Shown: positions 8,488 to 16,368 of the stretch, piece by piece
How the letters are laid out: every line of letters starts with the position of its first letter
How positions within the stretch are numbered: the first letter of the stretch is position 1
NCBI RefSeq assembly: GCF_004360155.1
Contig: NZ_SAIS01000011.1
Location: forward strand, 1-64,000
Direction of reading: 5' to 3'
Length of the DNA stretch: 64,000 nt
From: Paraglaciecola marina
GTDB taxonomy: Bacteria; Pseudomonadota; Gammaproteobacteria; Enterobacterales; Alteromonadaceae
Position numbers and translations under genes: made by a program
The notes under the pieces: model-generated
What the model saw: only the letters and a program-made list of their open reading frames with translations
Told to the model about the DNA's origin: nothing
The model's database searches: none

Positions 8488-9300
8488 GTGAGAATAGCTT
8501 TTTATATTTCGGACGGAACAGCCATAACCGCAGAAACTTTTGGCCACGCACTCCTCTCCCTGTTTACGATTGAGTTAAAACACGTCACTATTCCATTTGT
8601 CGAAACGGCAGAACATGCAGAAGACGTAGTTCAAAAAATATCTGAAAGTTTTCAAGATACAAAACAGAGACCTTTAGTATTTTATACAGTCGTAAATACA
8701 GAAGTCCGTAAAATCATCTCAAAATCAGTAGGGATTAATTATAATTTTCTTGACCAATTTGTAGCACCACTAGAAAAAGTGTTAGGGGTAACAAGTAAAC
8801 CAGAAAAACATCGTTCTCATAGTATTCACGAAAAAACCTACGATATAAGAATAGAAGCTGTAAATTATGCTTTAGCCAACGATGATGGTGCCAATCTAAA
8901 AAACTATCATGAAGCTGATGTCATATTAGTGGGTGTTTCTCGCACCGGTAAAACTCCCACCAGTCTTTACCTAGCCTTACAATTTGGAATTAAAGCTGCC
9001 AATTATCCTTTTACTGAAGACGATATGGGGGATATTTTACGCTTACCCTCTACCCTGAGGCGCTTTAAAGACAAACTTTTTGGGTTAACCATACATGCTG
9101 AGCGCCTGCATCAAATTCGTTCAGAGAGGCGCCCAAATAGCCGTTATGCATCTATGAAGCAATGCAGAATGGAGTTAAGAGAAGTCGAGAATATGTATCA
9201 CAAAGAAAAACTACACTTTTTAAATAGCACTTATTATTCAGTAGAAGAAATCTCTGCAAAAATTTTAGCCCAAACAGGATTGCAGCGGCGCAAACATTAG
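8488..9300 (+). CDS. ppsR: PEP synthase regulatory protein (kinase/pyrophosphorylase)
   Basis: This 270-residue DUF299/PSRP protein catalyses ADP-dependent inactivation and phosphate-dependent reactivation of PEP synthase. The P-loop-like 'GVSRTGKTPTSLYLA' (about residues 148-162) is the family hallmark. The family start 'YISDGTAITAE' is present, which supports the GTG start at 8488, preceded by TAAGGA. It is divergent from ppsA with about 208 bp between the start codons, the usual arrangement, so both promoters lie in that gap. Confidence 0.95.
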   Translation: MRIAFYISDGTAITAETFGHALLSLFTIELKHVTIPFVETAEHAEDVVQKISESFQDTKQRPLVFYTVVNTEVRKIISKSVGINYNFLDQFVAPLEKVLGVTSKPEKHRSHSIHEKTYDIRIEAVNYALANDDGANLKNYHEADVILVGVSRTGKTPTSLYLALQFGIKAANYPFTEDDMGDILRLPSTLRRFKDKLFGLTIHAERLHQIRSERRPNSRYASMKQCRMELREVENMYHKEKLHFLNSTYYSVEEISAKILAQTGLQRRKH

Positions 9301-9436
9301 TATTAGTACTACTACCTAATAGGAATAAATTGGTTCTGACTTTTAATTATTCAGCACTGAAAGAACAATATAGTAAAACTCCTAAGCTAGTAATTTTCAA
9401 TCTTTCATCATTAATCTAATTGATTAGATTAAAAAA

Positions 9437-9462
9437 TGATCCAATTTAAATCCTAGTTCGTA
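9437..9462 (+). promoter_or_regulatory. ECF (RpoE/ChrR-type) promoter upstream of the sigma gene
   Basis: TGATCC (9437-9442) is followed after 16 bp by CGTA (9459-9462), 34 bp before the sigma-factor ATG. The same TGATCC-N16-CGTA arrangement occurs upstream of the operon at 10908. TGATCC is the known -35 element of RpoE/ChrR (ECF11) sigma factors, so autoregulation is expected. It was identified by eye. Confidence 0.72.
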
Positions 9463-9495
9463 ATTGGGTTTATAAGATTTGATGGAAAAAGTATA

Positions 9496-10125
9496 ATGCT
9501 GGCAAATAACCTAAGAACGCATCATGTGAATATGGTAGTAACCACTAGTAAACAGGTGAGTAATACAAAGCACCCTGAGTTGTGCGTTTGGTTGCAAGAC
9601 GTAGCTATTGAACGCGACAAACTAGCCTTCAGCAAACTGTTTAAATGGTTTGCTCCTCGCATTAAGCAGTTCGGCATCAAACAATTCAACAATGAAGCAC
9701 AAGCGTTAGAACTTGTGCAAGAGACCATGACTAACATTTGGCGTAAAGCGCACCTGTATCATAAAGATAAGGGGGCCCCAACCACTTGGATGTATTCCAT
9801 AATGCGTAATATGAGTTTTGATATGTTGCGTAAACTTCAAACTCAGCGTACCGAAACCATTAGCGATGATATATGGCCGGTGGATAACATTTTGGTGTCA
9901 GAGGATATTGATAATTTTGAAGACCACCTTCAAAACCGCGAGCTCAAAGCATTGTTGGAGTATCTTCCAGAAAAACAAAAGCAAGTAGTTGTGGGGCTTT
10001 TTTATAAGCAAGTCACCCAAGAGCAACTAGCTCAACAACTAAACCTTCCAATAGGTACAGTAAAATCAAGATTACGATTAGCATTAAACAAATTGCGTCA
10101 ACTGATGGGAGAGTCTGATGATTAA
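9496..10125 (+). CDS. rpoE: ECF sigma factor, RpoE/ChrR (ECF11) type
   Basis: This 209-residue sigma-70 family factor has region 2 (about residues 45-115: 'AFSKLFKWFAPRIKQFG', 'LVQETMTNIWRKA', 'PTTWMYSIMRNMSFDMLR') and region 4 (about 150-205: 'LPEKQKQVVVGLFYKQVTQEQLAQQL', 'GTVKSRLRLALNKLRQLM'). The following gene encodes a ChrR zinc anti-sigma factor, overlapping by 8 bp. This identifies the sigma as the singlet-oxygen/photooxidative stress type studied in Rhodobacter sphaeroides, and distinguishes it from the envelope-stress RpoE of E. coli. A second in-frame ATG (9532) could be the true start; the first lies close downstream of the promoter and has GGAAAA nearby. Confidence 0.92.
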   Translation: MLANNLRTHHVNMVVTTSKQVSNTKHPELCVWLQDVAIERDKLAFSKLFKWFAPRIKQFGIKQFNNEAQALELVQETMTNIWRKAHLYHKDKGAPTTWMYSIMRNMSFDMLRKLQTQRTETISDDIWPVDNILVSEDIDNFEDHLQNRELKALLEYLPEKQKQVVVGLFYKQVTQEQLAQQLNLPIGTVKSRLRLALNKLRQLMGESDD

Positions 10126-10762
10126 GCATCACCCCACGCCAGCTTTACTACTGGCCTTTACCCAAGGTCAATTAGGCGCATCTTTATCAATTGCGGTATC
10201 TGCCCATTTAGAACATTGCGAGTGCTGCCGTCATAAAGTTTTAGCATTGCAAGAAACATCAGCACAATATTTAGACGATGACGTTGAATTAGACGAATGG
10301 GTAGACAATGAAATGATCGCTGCCATTACGGATGATGATTATGAAATCCACCCCAAACAAAGCATGCCTTTACGAGTAAACTTAAAAGGCCATGAATACA
10401 CCCTACCAAGAGCCCTGCAATCTGTCGGCCTCTCTAATTGGTTAAAGTTAGGAAAACTAGCAAGGGCTAAAGTAGATTTAAATGAAGGTGAGGTACACAC
10501 CAACCTATTGCATATTGAAAAAGGGGGGACTATTCCACTGCATTCCCATAAAGGGTTCGAGTTAACCTTGCTGTTAGCTGGAGAATTTAAGGATGAGTTT
10601 GATACCTACGTTCCTGGAGATTTTATTTGGCTGAATGATGCCAATACACATTCTCCATCAACAGAAAACGGCTGCCTATGTTTAACGGTCGCCAATAACT
10701 CTATGCATTTTGTACAAGGCCTTAGCCAAGTGTTAAACCCTATAGGGAAGCTCATTTACTAG
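10118..10762 (+). CDS. chrR: ChrR-type zinc anti-sigma factor with C-terminal cupin
   Basis: This 214-residue protein has an N-terminal zinc anti-sigma domain with the motif His30-x3-Cys34-x2-Cys37 (HLEHCECC) and an additional N-terminal His near residue 4-5. These should bind one zinc and hold the sigma inactive. The C-terminal cupin (about 85-200) contains 'IPLHSHKGFELTLLLAGEF', a metal-ligand set of His, His and Glu, and 'YVPGDFIWLNDANTHSP'. In Rhodobacter the cupin domain is needed for release of sigma on singlet oxygen. The start overlaps the sigma stop by 8 bp, giving coupled translation. A strong terminator follows. Confidence 0.93.
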   Translation: MIKHHPTPALLLAFTQGQLGASLSIAVSAHLEHCECCRHKVLALQETSAQYLDDDVELDEWVDNEMIAAITDDDYEIHPKQSMPLRVNLKGHEYTLPRALQSVGLSNWLKLGKLARAKVDLNEGEVHTNLLHIEKGGTIPLHSHKGFELTLLLAGEFKDEFDTYVPGDFIWLNDANTHSPSTENGCLCLTVANNSMHFVQGLSQVLNPIGKLIY

Positions 10763-10785
10763 CTTCTCTTAATCACACTCCATCT

Positions 10786-10812
10786 AAACAGGCCCAATTA
10801 TTGGGCCTGTTT
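10786..10812 (+). terminator. terminator after sigma/anti-sigma pair
   Basis: AAACAGGCCCAA (10786-10797) and TTGGGCCTGTTT (10801-10812) form a perfect 12-bp stem with a 3-nt loop, ending in T residues. It separates the sigma/anti-sigma transcript from the downstream operon, which has its own ECF promoter. Confidence 0.88.
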
Positions 10813-10852
10813 GCTATTTCCAGTCTTGATAATATATTTACTCGCAATAAAT

Positions 10853-10878
10853 TGATCCCCAGCATCTTTCGTATCGTA
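10853..10878 (+). promoter_or_regulatory. ECF (RpoE/ChrR-type) promoter of the lipid operon
   Basis: TGATCC (10853-10858), 16 bp spacer, CGTA (10875-10878), 29 bp before the ATG of the first operon gene. Arrangement and spacing are identical to the site upstream of the sigma gene, so the operon is a likely direct target of that sigma. Confidence 0.72.
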
Positions 10879-10907
10879 TAGTGACTTATAAATAAAGAGT
10901 AAATGAT

Positions 10908-11336
10908 ATGAATTCAAACAAAATCGAACACTTTGTCAGTGTCTATCAGAACTTAAATAAAGATAACTTAGCGCTTTTAAAAGATATTTATCACCATGAT
11001 GTAGTCTTTATTGACCCTATGCACAAAGTAGATGGGATTAAAGATTTAGAACAATACTTCAGTCACCTTTATAGCAATGTGCAATCAATTACTTTCAATA
11101 TTGATGAGTCCATAGAAATTGCTGATAAAGGATTTCTGTATTGGACTATGATTTATTGCCACCCTTATCTGAATGGTGGAAAACCTATCAATGTTACTGG
11201 TCATAGTCGCTTAACATTCAAAAACGGCTGGGTTATTTTTCATCAAGATTATGTGGATACCAATGCCATGATTTTTGAATACATACCCGTTATTGGACGA
11301 CTCATAAAACACTTAAAGAAAAGAGCAAGTAAATGA
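10908..11336 (+). CDS. NTF2/SnoaL-like protein
   Basis: This 142-residue small alpha+beta protein of the NTF2/SnoaL-like fold has the N-terminal helix 'FVSVYQNLNKDNLALLKDIYHHDVVFIDPMHKVDG' region and a later 'TGHSRLTFKNGWVIFHQDYVD' strand pair, both typical of the fold. Such proteins can be isomerases, cyclases or ligand-binding partners; no specific activity can be given. It is the first gene of the ECF-controlled operon, with its stop overlapping the SDR start (ATGA), so it is co-translated with the lipid enzymes and may act on the same substrate. Confidence 0.78.
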   Translation: MNSNKIEHFVSVYQNLNKDNLALLKDIYHHDVVFIDPMHKVDGIKDLEQYFSHLYSNVQSITFNIDESIEIADKGFLYWTMIYCHPYLNGGKPINVTGHSRLTFKNGWVIFHQDYVDTNAMIFEYIPVIGRLIKHLKKRASK

Positions 11337-12058
11337 AAAGAGTGTTAATTACTGGTGCGACCTCAGGAATTGGTAAGGCGCTAGTAGATATTTATACCAA
11401 GAAAAATTTTGAAGTTGTCGCCGCGGGCCGTGATCCCATTAAATTAGCAAACTTGAAACAAGACTATCCCAAAATCAAAACACTAAGCTTTGATATCACG
11501 CAGCTACAACAAGCCCTAGATGCTGCCAGTGAAGTTAATAATATTGATCAACTTATTTTAAATGCAGGCAACTGTGAATATATGGAGTCAGTTAATCCAT
11601 TTGATAGTGCATTATTTGAACGAATTATCCGAACCAATTTGTTATCAGTTGGATATTGTTTAGAAGCCTTTCTACCAAAGTTGGCACGCTTTGGACAGAT
11701 AGGGATTGTGAGTTCTAGTGTTACCTACTTAGCTTTTACACAATCTCAGGCCTATGGAGCCTCTAAGGCAGGTTTAAATTATCTAGCCAGAAGCCTAAGT
11801 GTAGACCTTGCAAGTCAAGAAATTGGTGTGAGCCTAATCCAACCTGGCTTTGTAAAGACACCATTAACAGATAAAAACACCTTTGATATGCCCGGTAAAG
11901 TGACAGCAGAATATGCAGCTGAAACGATATTTAATGGCATTCAAGCAAAAAAACATTCGATAAAATTCCCAAGGTTTTTTATCAGCACTCTTAGATTACT
12001 GTCCACCTTGCCGTTTGCGCTGTGGCGAAAAATCGCAACTTCTTTGGTAAATAAATGA
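11333..12058 (+). CDS. short-chain dehydrogenase/reductase
   Basis: This 241-residue classical SDR binds nucleotide through 'ITGATSGIGKAL' (about 6-17), has 'LILNAGN' (about 82-88), the catalytic Ser in 'GIVSSSVTY' and the YxxxK pair in 'AYGASKAG' (about 140-147). It should reduce or oxidise a carbonyl/hydroxyl with NAD(P). Position in the operon suggests a lipid-derived substrate, but this is inference. Start and stop overlap both neighbours by four bases. Confidence 0.88.
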   Translation: MKRVLITGATSGIGKALVDIYTKKNFEVVAAGRDPIKLANLKQDYPKIKTLSFDITQLQQALDAASEVNNIDQLILNAGNCEYMESVNPFDSALFERIIRTNLLSVGYCLEAFLPKLARFGQIGIVSSSVTYLAFTQSQAYGASKAGLNYLARSLSVDLASQEIGVSLIQPGFVKTPLTDKNTFDMPGKVTAEYAAETIFNGIQAKKHSIKFPRFFISTLRLLSTLPFALWRKIATSLVNK

Positions 12059-13308
12059 AAAACATAGCCATTATTGGTTCGGGAATATCAGGATTAACTT
12101 CTGCGTATTTACTAAGCCAAAAACACAAAATTACCGTATTTGAGAAAAACGATTACATTGGTGGGCATACAGCTACTGTAGACGTTAAAGTTAAGCAACA
12201 AGAATACTCTATCGATACTGGTTTTATTGTTTTTAATAACAAAACTTACCCCAGATTTTTGAAATTACTCTCCCAGTTAAAGCTCCATCCTCAAGAAACA
12301 GAAATGAGTTTTAGTGTTAAAAATCAAAACACTGGTTTGGAATACAACGGCCATAGTCTAAGTACGTTATTTGCTCAGAAACGTAACTTGTTAAGACCAA
12401 AATTTTGGAAACTTATCTTAGATATTTTACGCTTTAATAAAACCTGCAAGCGGTTATTTTCAGAAGATTCAATTCCACTGGACCTAACCTTGGGTGAGTT
12501 TTTAGATAATGAGCAATTTAATGACTATTTTTGTCAGCATTATATTTTACCCATGGGGGCTGCAATATGGTCCACAAGTCTAAATGAGATGCGCCAGTTT
12601 GAACTAAGTTTTTTTATTAGGTTCTTTCATCATCATGGTTTATTAAATGTCAGTGACAGACCCCAATGGTATGTAATTCCAGGTGGTTCTAGGGAGTACA
12701 TTGCACCATTGATAGAAAAATTCAAAAACGACATTTATTTAAACGCTAACATTAGTAAAGTCAGCCGAGAGTTGGATAAAGCTAAATTGCATTTTGAAGA
12801 TGGTACTATTGAGCATTTTGATGAAGTGGTATTTGCTTGCCATTCAGATCAAGCATTAGCATTACTTGCAGATCCCACACCACAAGAATCTGAAATACTA
12901 GGTAATATTCATTATCAAAATAATGACGTGGTTTTACATACAGATATCAGTTTACTACCTAAACGCAAAGCCGCATGGGCAAGCTGGAATTATCAACTAG
13001 ATGGTAATCTTGACAGGCAAGCGAGTGTGACTTACAACATGAATATACTGCAAGGGATAGCGTCAAAAGAAACTTTTTGTGTAACCCTAAACCAATCAGA
13101 GCAAGTTGCACCAGAAAAAATAATTCGTAATTTCACCTATGCTCACCCAGTATTTAATCAAGCCTGCATTGCTGCGCAACAAAAAAGAGACACTATTTGT
13201 GGTGTTAATCATACTCATTTTGTAGGCGCTTATTGGTACAACGGATTTCATGAAGATGGAGTACGTAGTGCTACTGACATAGGCCTGAGGTTTGGAATTA
13301 ATTTATGA
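12055..13308 (+). CDS. FAD-dependent amine oxidase-like oxidoreductase
   Basis: This 417-residue flavoprotein has an N-terminal Rossmann dinucleotide-binding motif 'IIGSGISGLTSAYLLS' (about 5-20) with 'FEKNDYIGGHTATV', and C-terminal FAD contacts around 'GAYWYNGFHEDGVRSA' (about 393-408). This is the NAD/FAD amine-oxidase-like branch regularly found beside DUF1365 and cyclopropane-fatty-acid-synthase genes. It is not a true amine oxidase on present evidence. In Rhodobacter a comparable stress-controlled set makes methylated and furan fatty acids, so acting as a fatty-acid desaturase/oxidase is a reasonable hypothesis. Confidence 0.85.
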   Translation: MKNIAIIGSGISGLTSAYLLSQKHKITVFEKNDYIGGHTATVDVKVKQQEYSIDTGFIVFNNKTYPRFLKLLSQLKLHPQETEMSFSVKNQNTGLEYNGHSLSTLFAQKRNLLRPKFWKLILDILRFNKTCKRLFSEDSIPLDLTLGEFLDNEQFNDYFCQHYILPMGAAIWSTSLNEMRQFELSFFIRFFHHHGLLNVSDRPQWYVIPGGSREYIAPLIEKFKNDIYLNANISKVSRELDKAKLHFEDGTIEHFDEVVFACHSDQALALLADPTPQESEILGNIHYQNNDVVLHTDISLLPKRKAAWASWNYQLDGNLDRQASVTYNMNILQGIASKETFCVTLNQSEQVAPEKIIRNFTYAHPVFNQACIAAQQKRDTICGVNHTHFVGAYWYNGFHEDGVRSATDIGLRFGINL

Positions 13309-14030
13309 CACTAAATAGTGGCATTTATGCTGGCAAGGTTCGTCACAGACGCTTCAAACATACCAATCATAGCTTTAGTTATTCTCTGTATATGTTGGCT
13401 ATTGATTTAGATGAACTGCCACAATTATTCAAGCAGTCACCTTTGATTGGCGAAAAGTGGTATCACCCTATTCGCTTTAACCAAAAAGATTATATAAAAA
13501 GTGAACTAGGTACCTTACGCCAACGTATAGAGAATAAAGTTTTAGAGTTAGGCGGTAATTGGGATGGACACAAGGTGACTATGGTAGCCCAAGGTAGATG
13601 TTTAGGTTTGTATTTTAGTCCAATAAATTTTTACTTTTGTTATAACCAGAACCTGCAGTGTCAATATATGCTGGCAGAGGTTAGCAACACTCCATGGCGT
13701 GAATGTCATTATTATTTGGTAAATTTAGTAAACGCTAAGCCTATTCCAAAATCATTTCATGTTTCACCTTTTATGGAGATGAACATGGATTACCACTGGC
13801 GTGTTAACCCTCCTGCTAAAAAAATGCTGGTGCATATTGAAAACCATCAAGACAGAAAAGTATTTGATGCAACTTTAGCCATGTCCAAAAAGGCGATCAC
13901 CGCGAAAAATATTCTATCTACCCTGTGCAGCACTCCTAGTATGACGCTAAAGATTGTATTAGGGATTTATTGGCAAGCTGTAAAACTATTTCTTAAAAAA
14001 GTGCCTTTTGTTGCACACCCAGAACATTGA
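13305..14030 (+). CDS. DUF1365 family protein
   Basis: This 241-residue protein begins 'SGIYAGKVRHRRFKHTNHSFSY', the DUF1365 N-terminal signature, and later shows 'LYFSPINFYFCYN', 'VSNTPWRECHYYL' and 'KSFHVSPFMEMNMDYHW'. These are conserved blocks of the family. Biochemical function is unknown to me. The family almost always lies between the flavin oxidoreductase and the CFA-like methyltransferase, as here, which argues for a step on the same lipid. It overlaps the preceding gene by four bases. Confidence 0.9.
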   Translation: MTLNSGIYAGKVRHRRFKHTNHSFSYSLYMLAIDLDELPQLFKQSPLIGEKWYHPIRFNQKDYIKSELGTLRQRIENKVLELGGNWDGHKVTMVAQGRCLGLYFSPINFYFCYNQNLQCQYMLAEVSNTPWRECHYYLVNLVNAKPIPKSFHVSPFMEMNMDYHWRVNPPAKKMLVHIENHQDRKVFDATLAMSKKAITAKNILSTLCSTPSMTLKIVLGIYWQAVKLFLKKVPFVAHPEH

Positions 14031-14038
14031 GGTAATTA

Positions 14039-15301
14039 ATGGAAAATACACAAACATTAAGTTCGGCTATTCAATTAGATTGGTGGACCACAAAATGTAG
14101 AAAGTTAGTTTTTGACACCCTCAACTCTTTACAAGATGCATGTATTGAAATTCAAGAAGCCAACACTCTTTACCAACTTGGCAATCGCAAAGCTTTACTG
14201 ACATCGAAAATAGTAGTGCTAGACTCAAGCTTGTACAGGGACTTCGTTCGAGGTGGCTCAATAGGGGCTGCTGAAGCGTTTATAGCACACAAATGGACCA
14301 GCCCCAATCTAACACGCTTAATACAAATTTTTGCAAGGCATCAACAGCAGTTAGATAGAGTTGAAGCTTCAATATCATGGCCTACAAAATTCAAAAATAA
14401 GTTAGCTCACTTGGCTAACAAAAATTCTCAAACTGGCTCAAAGAAAAATATTTTGAGTCATTATGATTTAGGCAATCATCTTTACACCCAGTTTTTAGAC
14501 AAAACTATGATGTATTCAGCCGCCATTTTTGATGAAAATAATCAGACATTAGAAGACGCTCAGAATAATAAATTGAAAGCAATCTGTGACAAGTTAGAGC
14601 TTGAGCCTAGTGATCATTTGGTTGAAATTGGTACTGGTTGGGGAAGCTTAGCTATTTATGCTGCCAAACATTATGGCTGTAAAGTTACCACTACAACTAT
14701 ATCTGACGCCCAGTATGAATATGCTCAGATGCAAGTAAAAAAGAACAAGCTCACTGAACAAATAACCTTATTGAAAAAGGACTATAGAGAATTAACAGGC
14801 ACCTATGACAAATTAGTGTCTATTGAAATGATTGAAGCAGTAGGTCATGAGTTTTTACCTACGTTTTTCAAAAAATGTAATTCACTGTTAAATGACTCAG
14901 GGAAGATGTTATTGCAAGCTATCACCATAGCTGACAACCGTTACGATCACTACCGTAAAAGTGTCGACTTTATTCAGCGTTATATATTCCCAGGTGGATG
15001 CCTACCTTCTATACAGATAATTAGTAAACAATTTGCTGAACAAAGTGACATGATTATCGATCATGTTGAAGATATTGGTTTACATTACGCCCGTACCCTT
15101 AATCACTGGTATAAAAACTTTAATCAAAACTGGTCTACACTGGCAAACTCTGGGTTCGATGGACAATTCAAGCGCCTTTGGAATTACTACCTGTGTTACT
15201 GCGAAGGCGCTTTTTTAGAAAGAGCCATAAGCACTCATCATATAACGGCAAGGAAAATGAACTTTGTTGGCAAGCATGATGCGTCAGTTCTGGATTATTA
15301 A
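14039..15301 (+). CDS. cfa: cyclopropane-fatty-acid-synthase-like methyltransferase
   Basis: This 420-residue SAM-dependent enzyme modifies double bonds of membrane phospholipid acyl chains. The N-terminal lipid-binding region covers about residues 1-130. The methyltransferase domain follows, with 'ILSHYDLGNHLYTQFLD', SAM motif I 'VEIGTGWGSLAIYAA' (about 197-211), 'SIEMIEAVG', and 'YIFPGGCLPS' containing the conserved Cys. Length exceeds E. coli Cfa (382) slightly. Being under the ECF sigma rather than RpoS suggests a stress-specific product, either a cyclopropane or a methylated fatty acid as made by Rhodobacter UfaM. Which one cannot be told from sequence. Confidence 0.9.
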   Translation: MENTQTLSSAIQLDWWTTKCRKLVFDTLNSLQDACIEIQEANTLYQLGNRKALLTSKIVVLDSSLYRDFVRGGSIGAAEAFIAHKWTSPNLTRLIQIFARHQQQLDRVEASISWPTKFKNKLAHLANKNSQTGSKKNILSHYDLGNHLYTQFLDKTMMYSAAIFDENNQTLEDAQNNKLKAICDKLELEPSDHLVEIGTGWGSLAIYAAKHYGCKVTTTTISDAQYEYAQMQVKKNKLTEQITLLKKDYRELTGTYDKLVSIEMIEAVGHEFLPTFFKKCNSLLNDSGKMLLQAITIADNRYDHYRKSVDFIQRYIFPGGCLPSIQIISKQFAEQSDMIIDHVEDIGLHYARTLNHWYKNFNQNWSTLANSGFDGQFKRLWNYYLCYCEGAFLERAISTHHITARKMNFVGKHDASVLDY

Positions 15302-15818
15302 TGGCTTATTGTTTCAATTAGCTTGGTTTTCAGCGGCACTACTGACTCAGTATGCAGCTTTTATAATTAGCTTTATCTTGGTTTTACACTTTGTACTCAG
15401 TGATAAAAAACACTTGGATGTAAAGTTATTAATTTTAGCGCCAATTGGATGGATAACAGACTCACTACTCATTCACTATTCAGTGATAACAACAGCTAGT
15501 GGCTTCTTACCTATATGGCTAGCGCTATTATGGTGTGTATTTGTATTGTCTTTAAACCATAGTTTATTGTGGTTGCAGAAACTCAAATTCCCCCTATTAG
15601 TTTTAATAGGAGCCATATCAGGATGCGCTAGTTATACCGCAGCTATTCGATTTGGCGCATTAGATACCCCTTTAAATTTAACTAAACAGGTTATTTATTT
15701 TGGGATCACTTGGGGAATATTACTGCCATTGTTAGCTTACCTATCAAACTGGTTGATCAAAAATTCAGGCCCAAATACTGAGACCGACCATAAACATTCA
15801 TCTAGGACCAAAACATGA
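15276..15818 (+). CDS. DUF2878 family inner-membrane protein
   Basis: This hydrophobic protein of about 180 residues has roughly five membrane helices; 'GLLFQLAWFSAAL' and 'APIGWITDSLLIHY' match the DUF2878 pattern. The start is uncertain: two adjacent ATGs (15276, 15279) overlap the end of the methyltransferase gene, and an earlier ATG exists at 15264. The basic C-terminal tail is cytoplasmic by the positive-inside rule. Function is unknown; conserved neighbourhood with the CFA-like and DUF3833 genes suggests a membrane component of the same pathway. Confidence 0.8.
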   Translation: MMRQFWIINGLLFQLAWFSAALLTQYAAFIISFILVLHFVLSDKKHLDVKLLILAPIGWITDSLLIHYSVITTASGFLPIWLALLWCVFVLSLNHSLLWLQKLKFPLLVLIGAISGCASYTAAIRFGALDTPLNLTKQVIYFGITWGILLPLLAYLSNWLIKNSGPNTETDHKHSSRTKT

Positions 15819-16336
15819 AAACATATCTTCCTCTATTCCTAGCACTCTTGTTGTTAAGTTGTTCTAGTGCAGACATTGATAGCTATCAAACCACAACTCC
15901 TGAACTAAAGCTCAATGAGTTTTTTAATGGAGAATTAATCGCACATGGCATGGTATTGGACATGAATGGAGATCTAAGCCGCCGGTTTGTTGCTAATATC
16001 ACTGGCACCTGGCAGGGTAAGAGTGGCATCTTAGATGAACAATTTGTTTATGATGATGGCGAAACTGATACCAGGGTTTGGAAACTAACTGAATTAGAAG
16101 ATGGCAGTTATCAAGGTACTGCAAATGATGTGATTGGTATAGCAACTGGCAAATCTGCAGGGGCTGCATTTTATTGGCGTTACGACTTAGAAATAATGGT
16201 AGACGGTGAGCCATTAGTGGTAACACTAGACGATTGGATGTACTTAGTTGACGAAGACGTTTTATTAAACAAATCTCAAATAATAAAATATGGAATAGAT
16301 GTTGGTGAAGTAATCTTATCTATTCGTAAGCTGTAA
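15815..16336 (+). CDS. DUF3833 family lipoprotein
   Basis: This 173-residue protein has a lipoprotein signal peptide ending in the lipobox 'LLLLSCSS' (Cys about residue 16). The rest is a beta-rich, lipocalin-like domain ('ELKLNEFFNGELIAHGMV', 'GTWQGKSG', 'YDDGETDTRVWKLTEL') typical of DUF3833. It probably sits at the periplasmic face of the inner or outer membrane and may bind or move a lipid; that role is inference. Last gene of the operon, overlapping the preceding one by four bases. Confidence 0.87.
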   Translation: MKTYLPLFLALLLLSCSSADIDSYQTTTPELKLNEFFNGELIAHGMVLDMNGDLSRRFVANITGTWQGKSGILDEQFVYDDGETDTRVWKLTELEDGSYQGTANDVIGIATGKSAGAAFYWRYDLEIMVDGEPLVVTLDDWMYLVDEDVLLNKSQIIKYGIDVGEVILSIRKL

Positions 16337-16368
16337 TTATTGGGTTAAATTAGGGAATATAATGAAGA

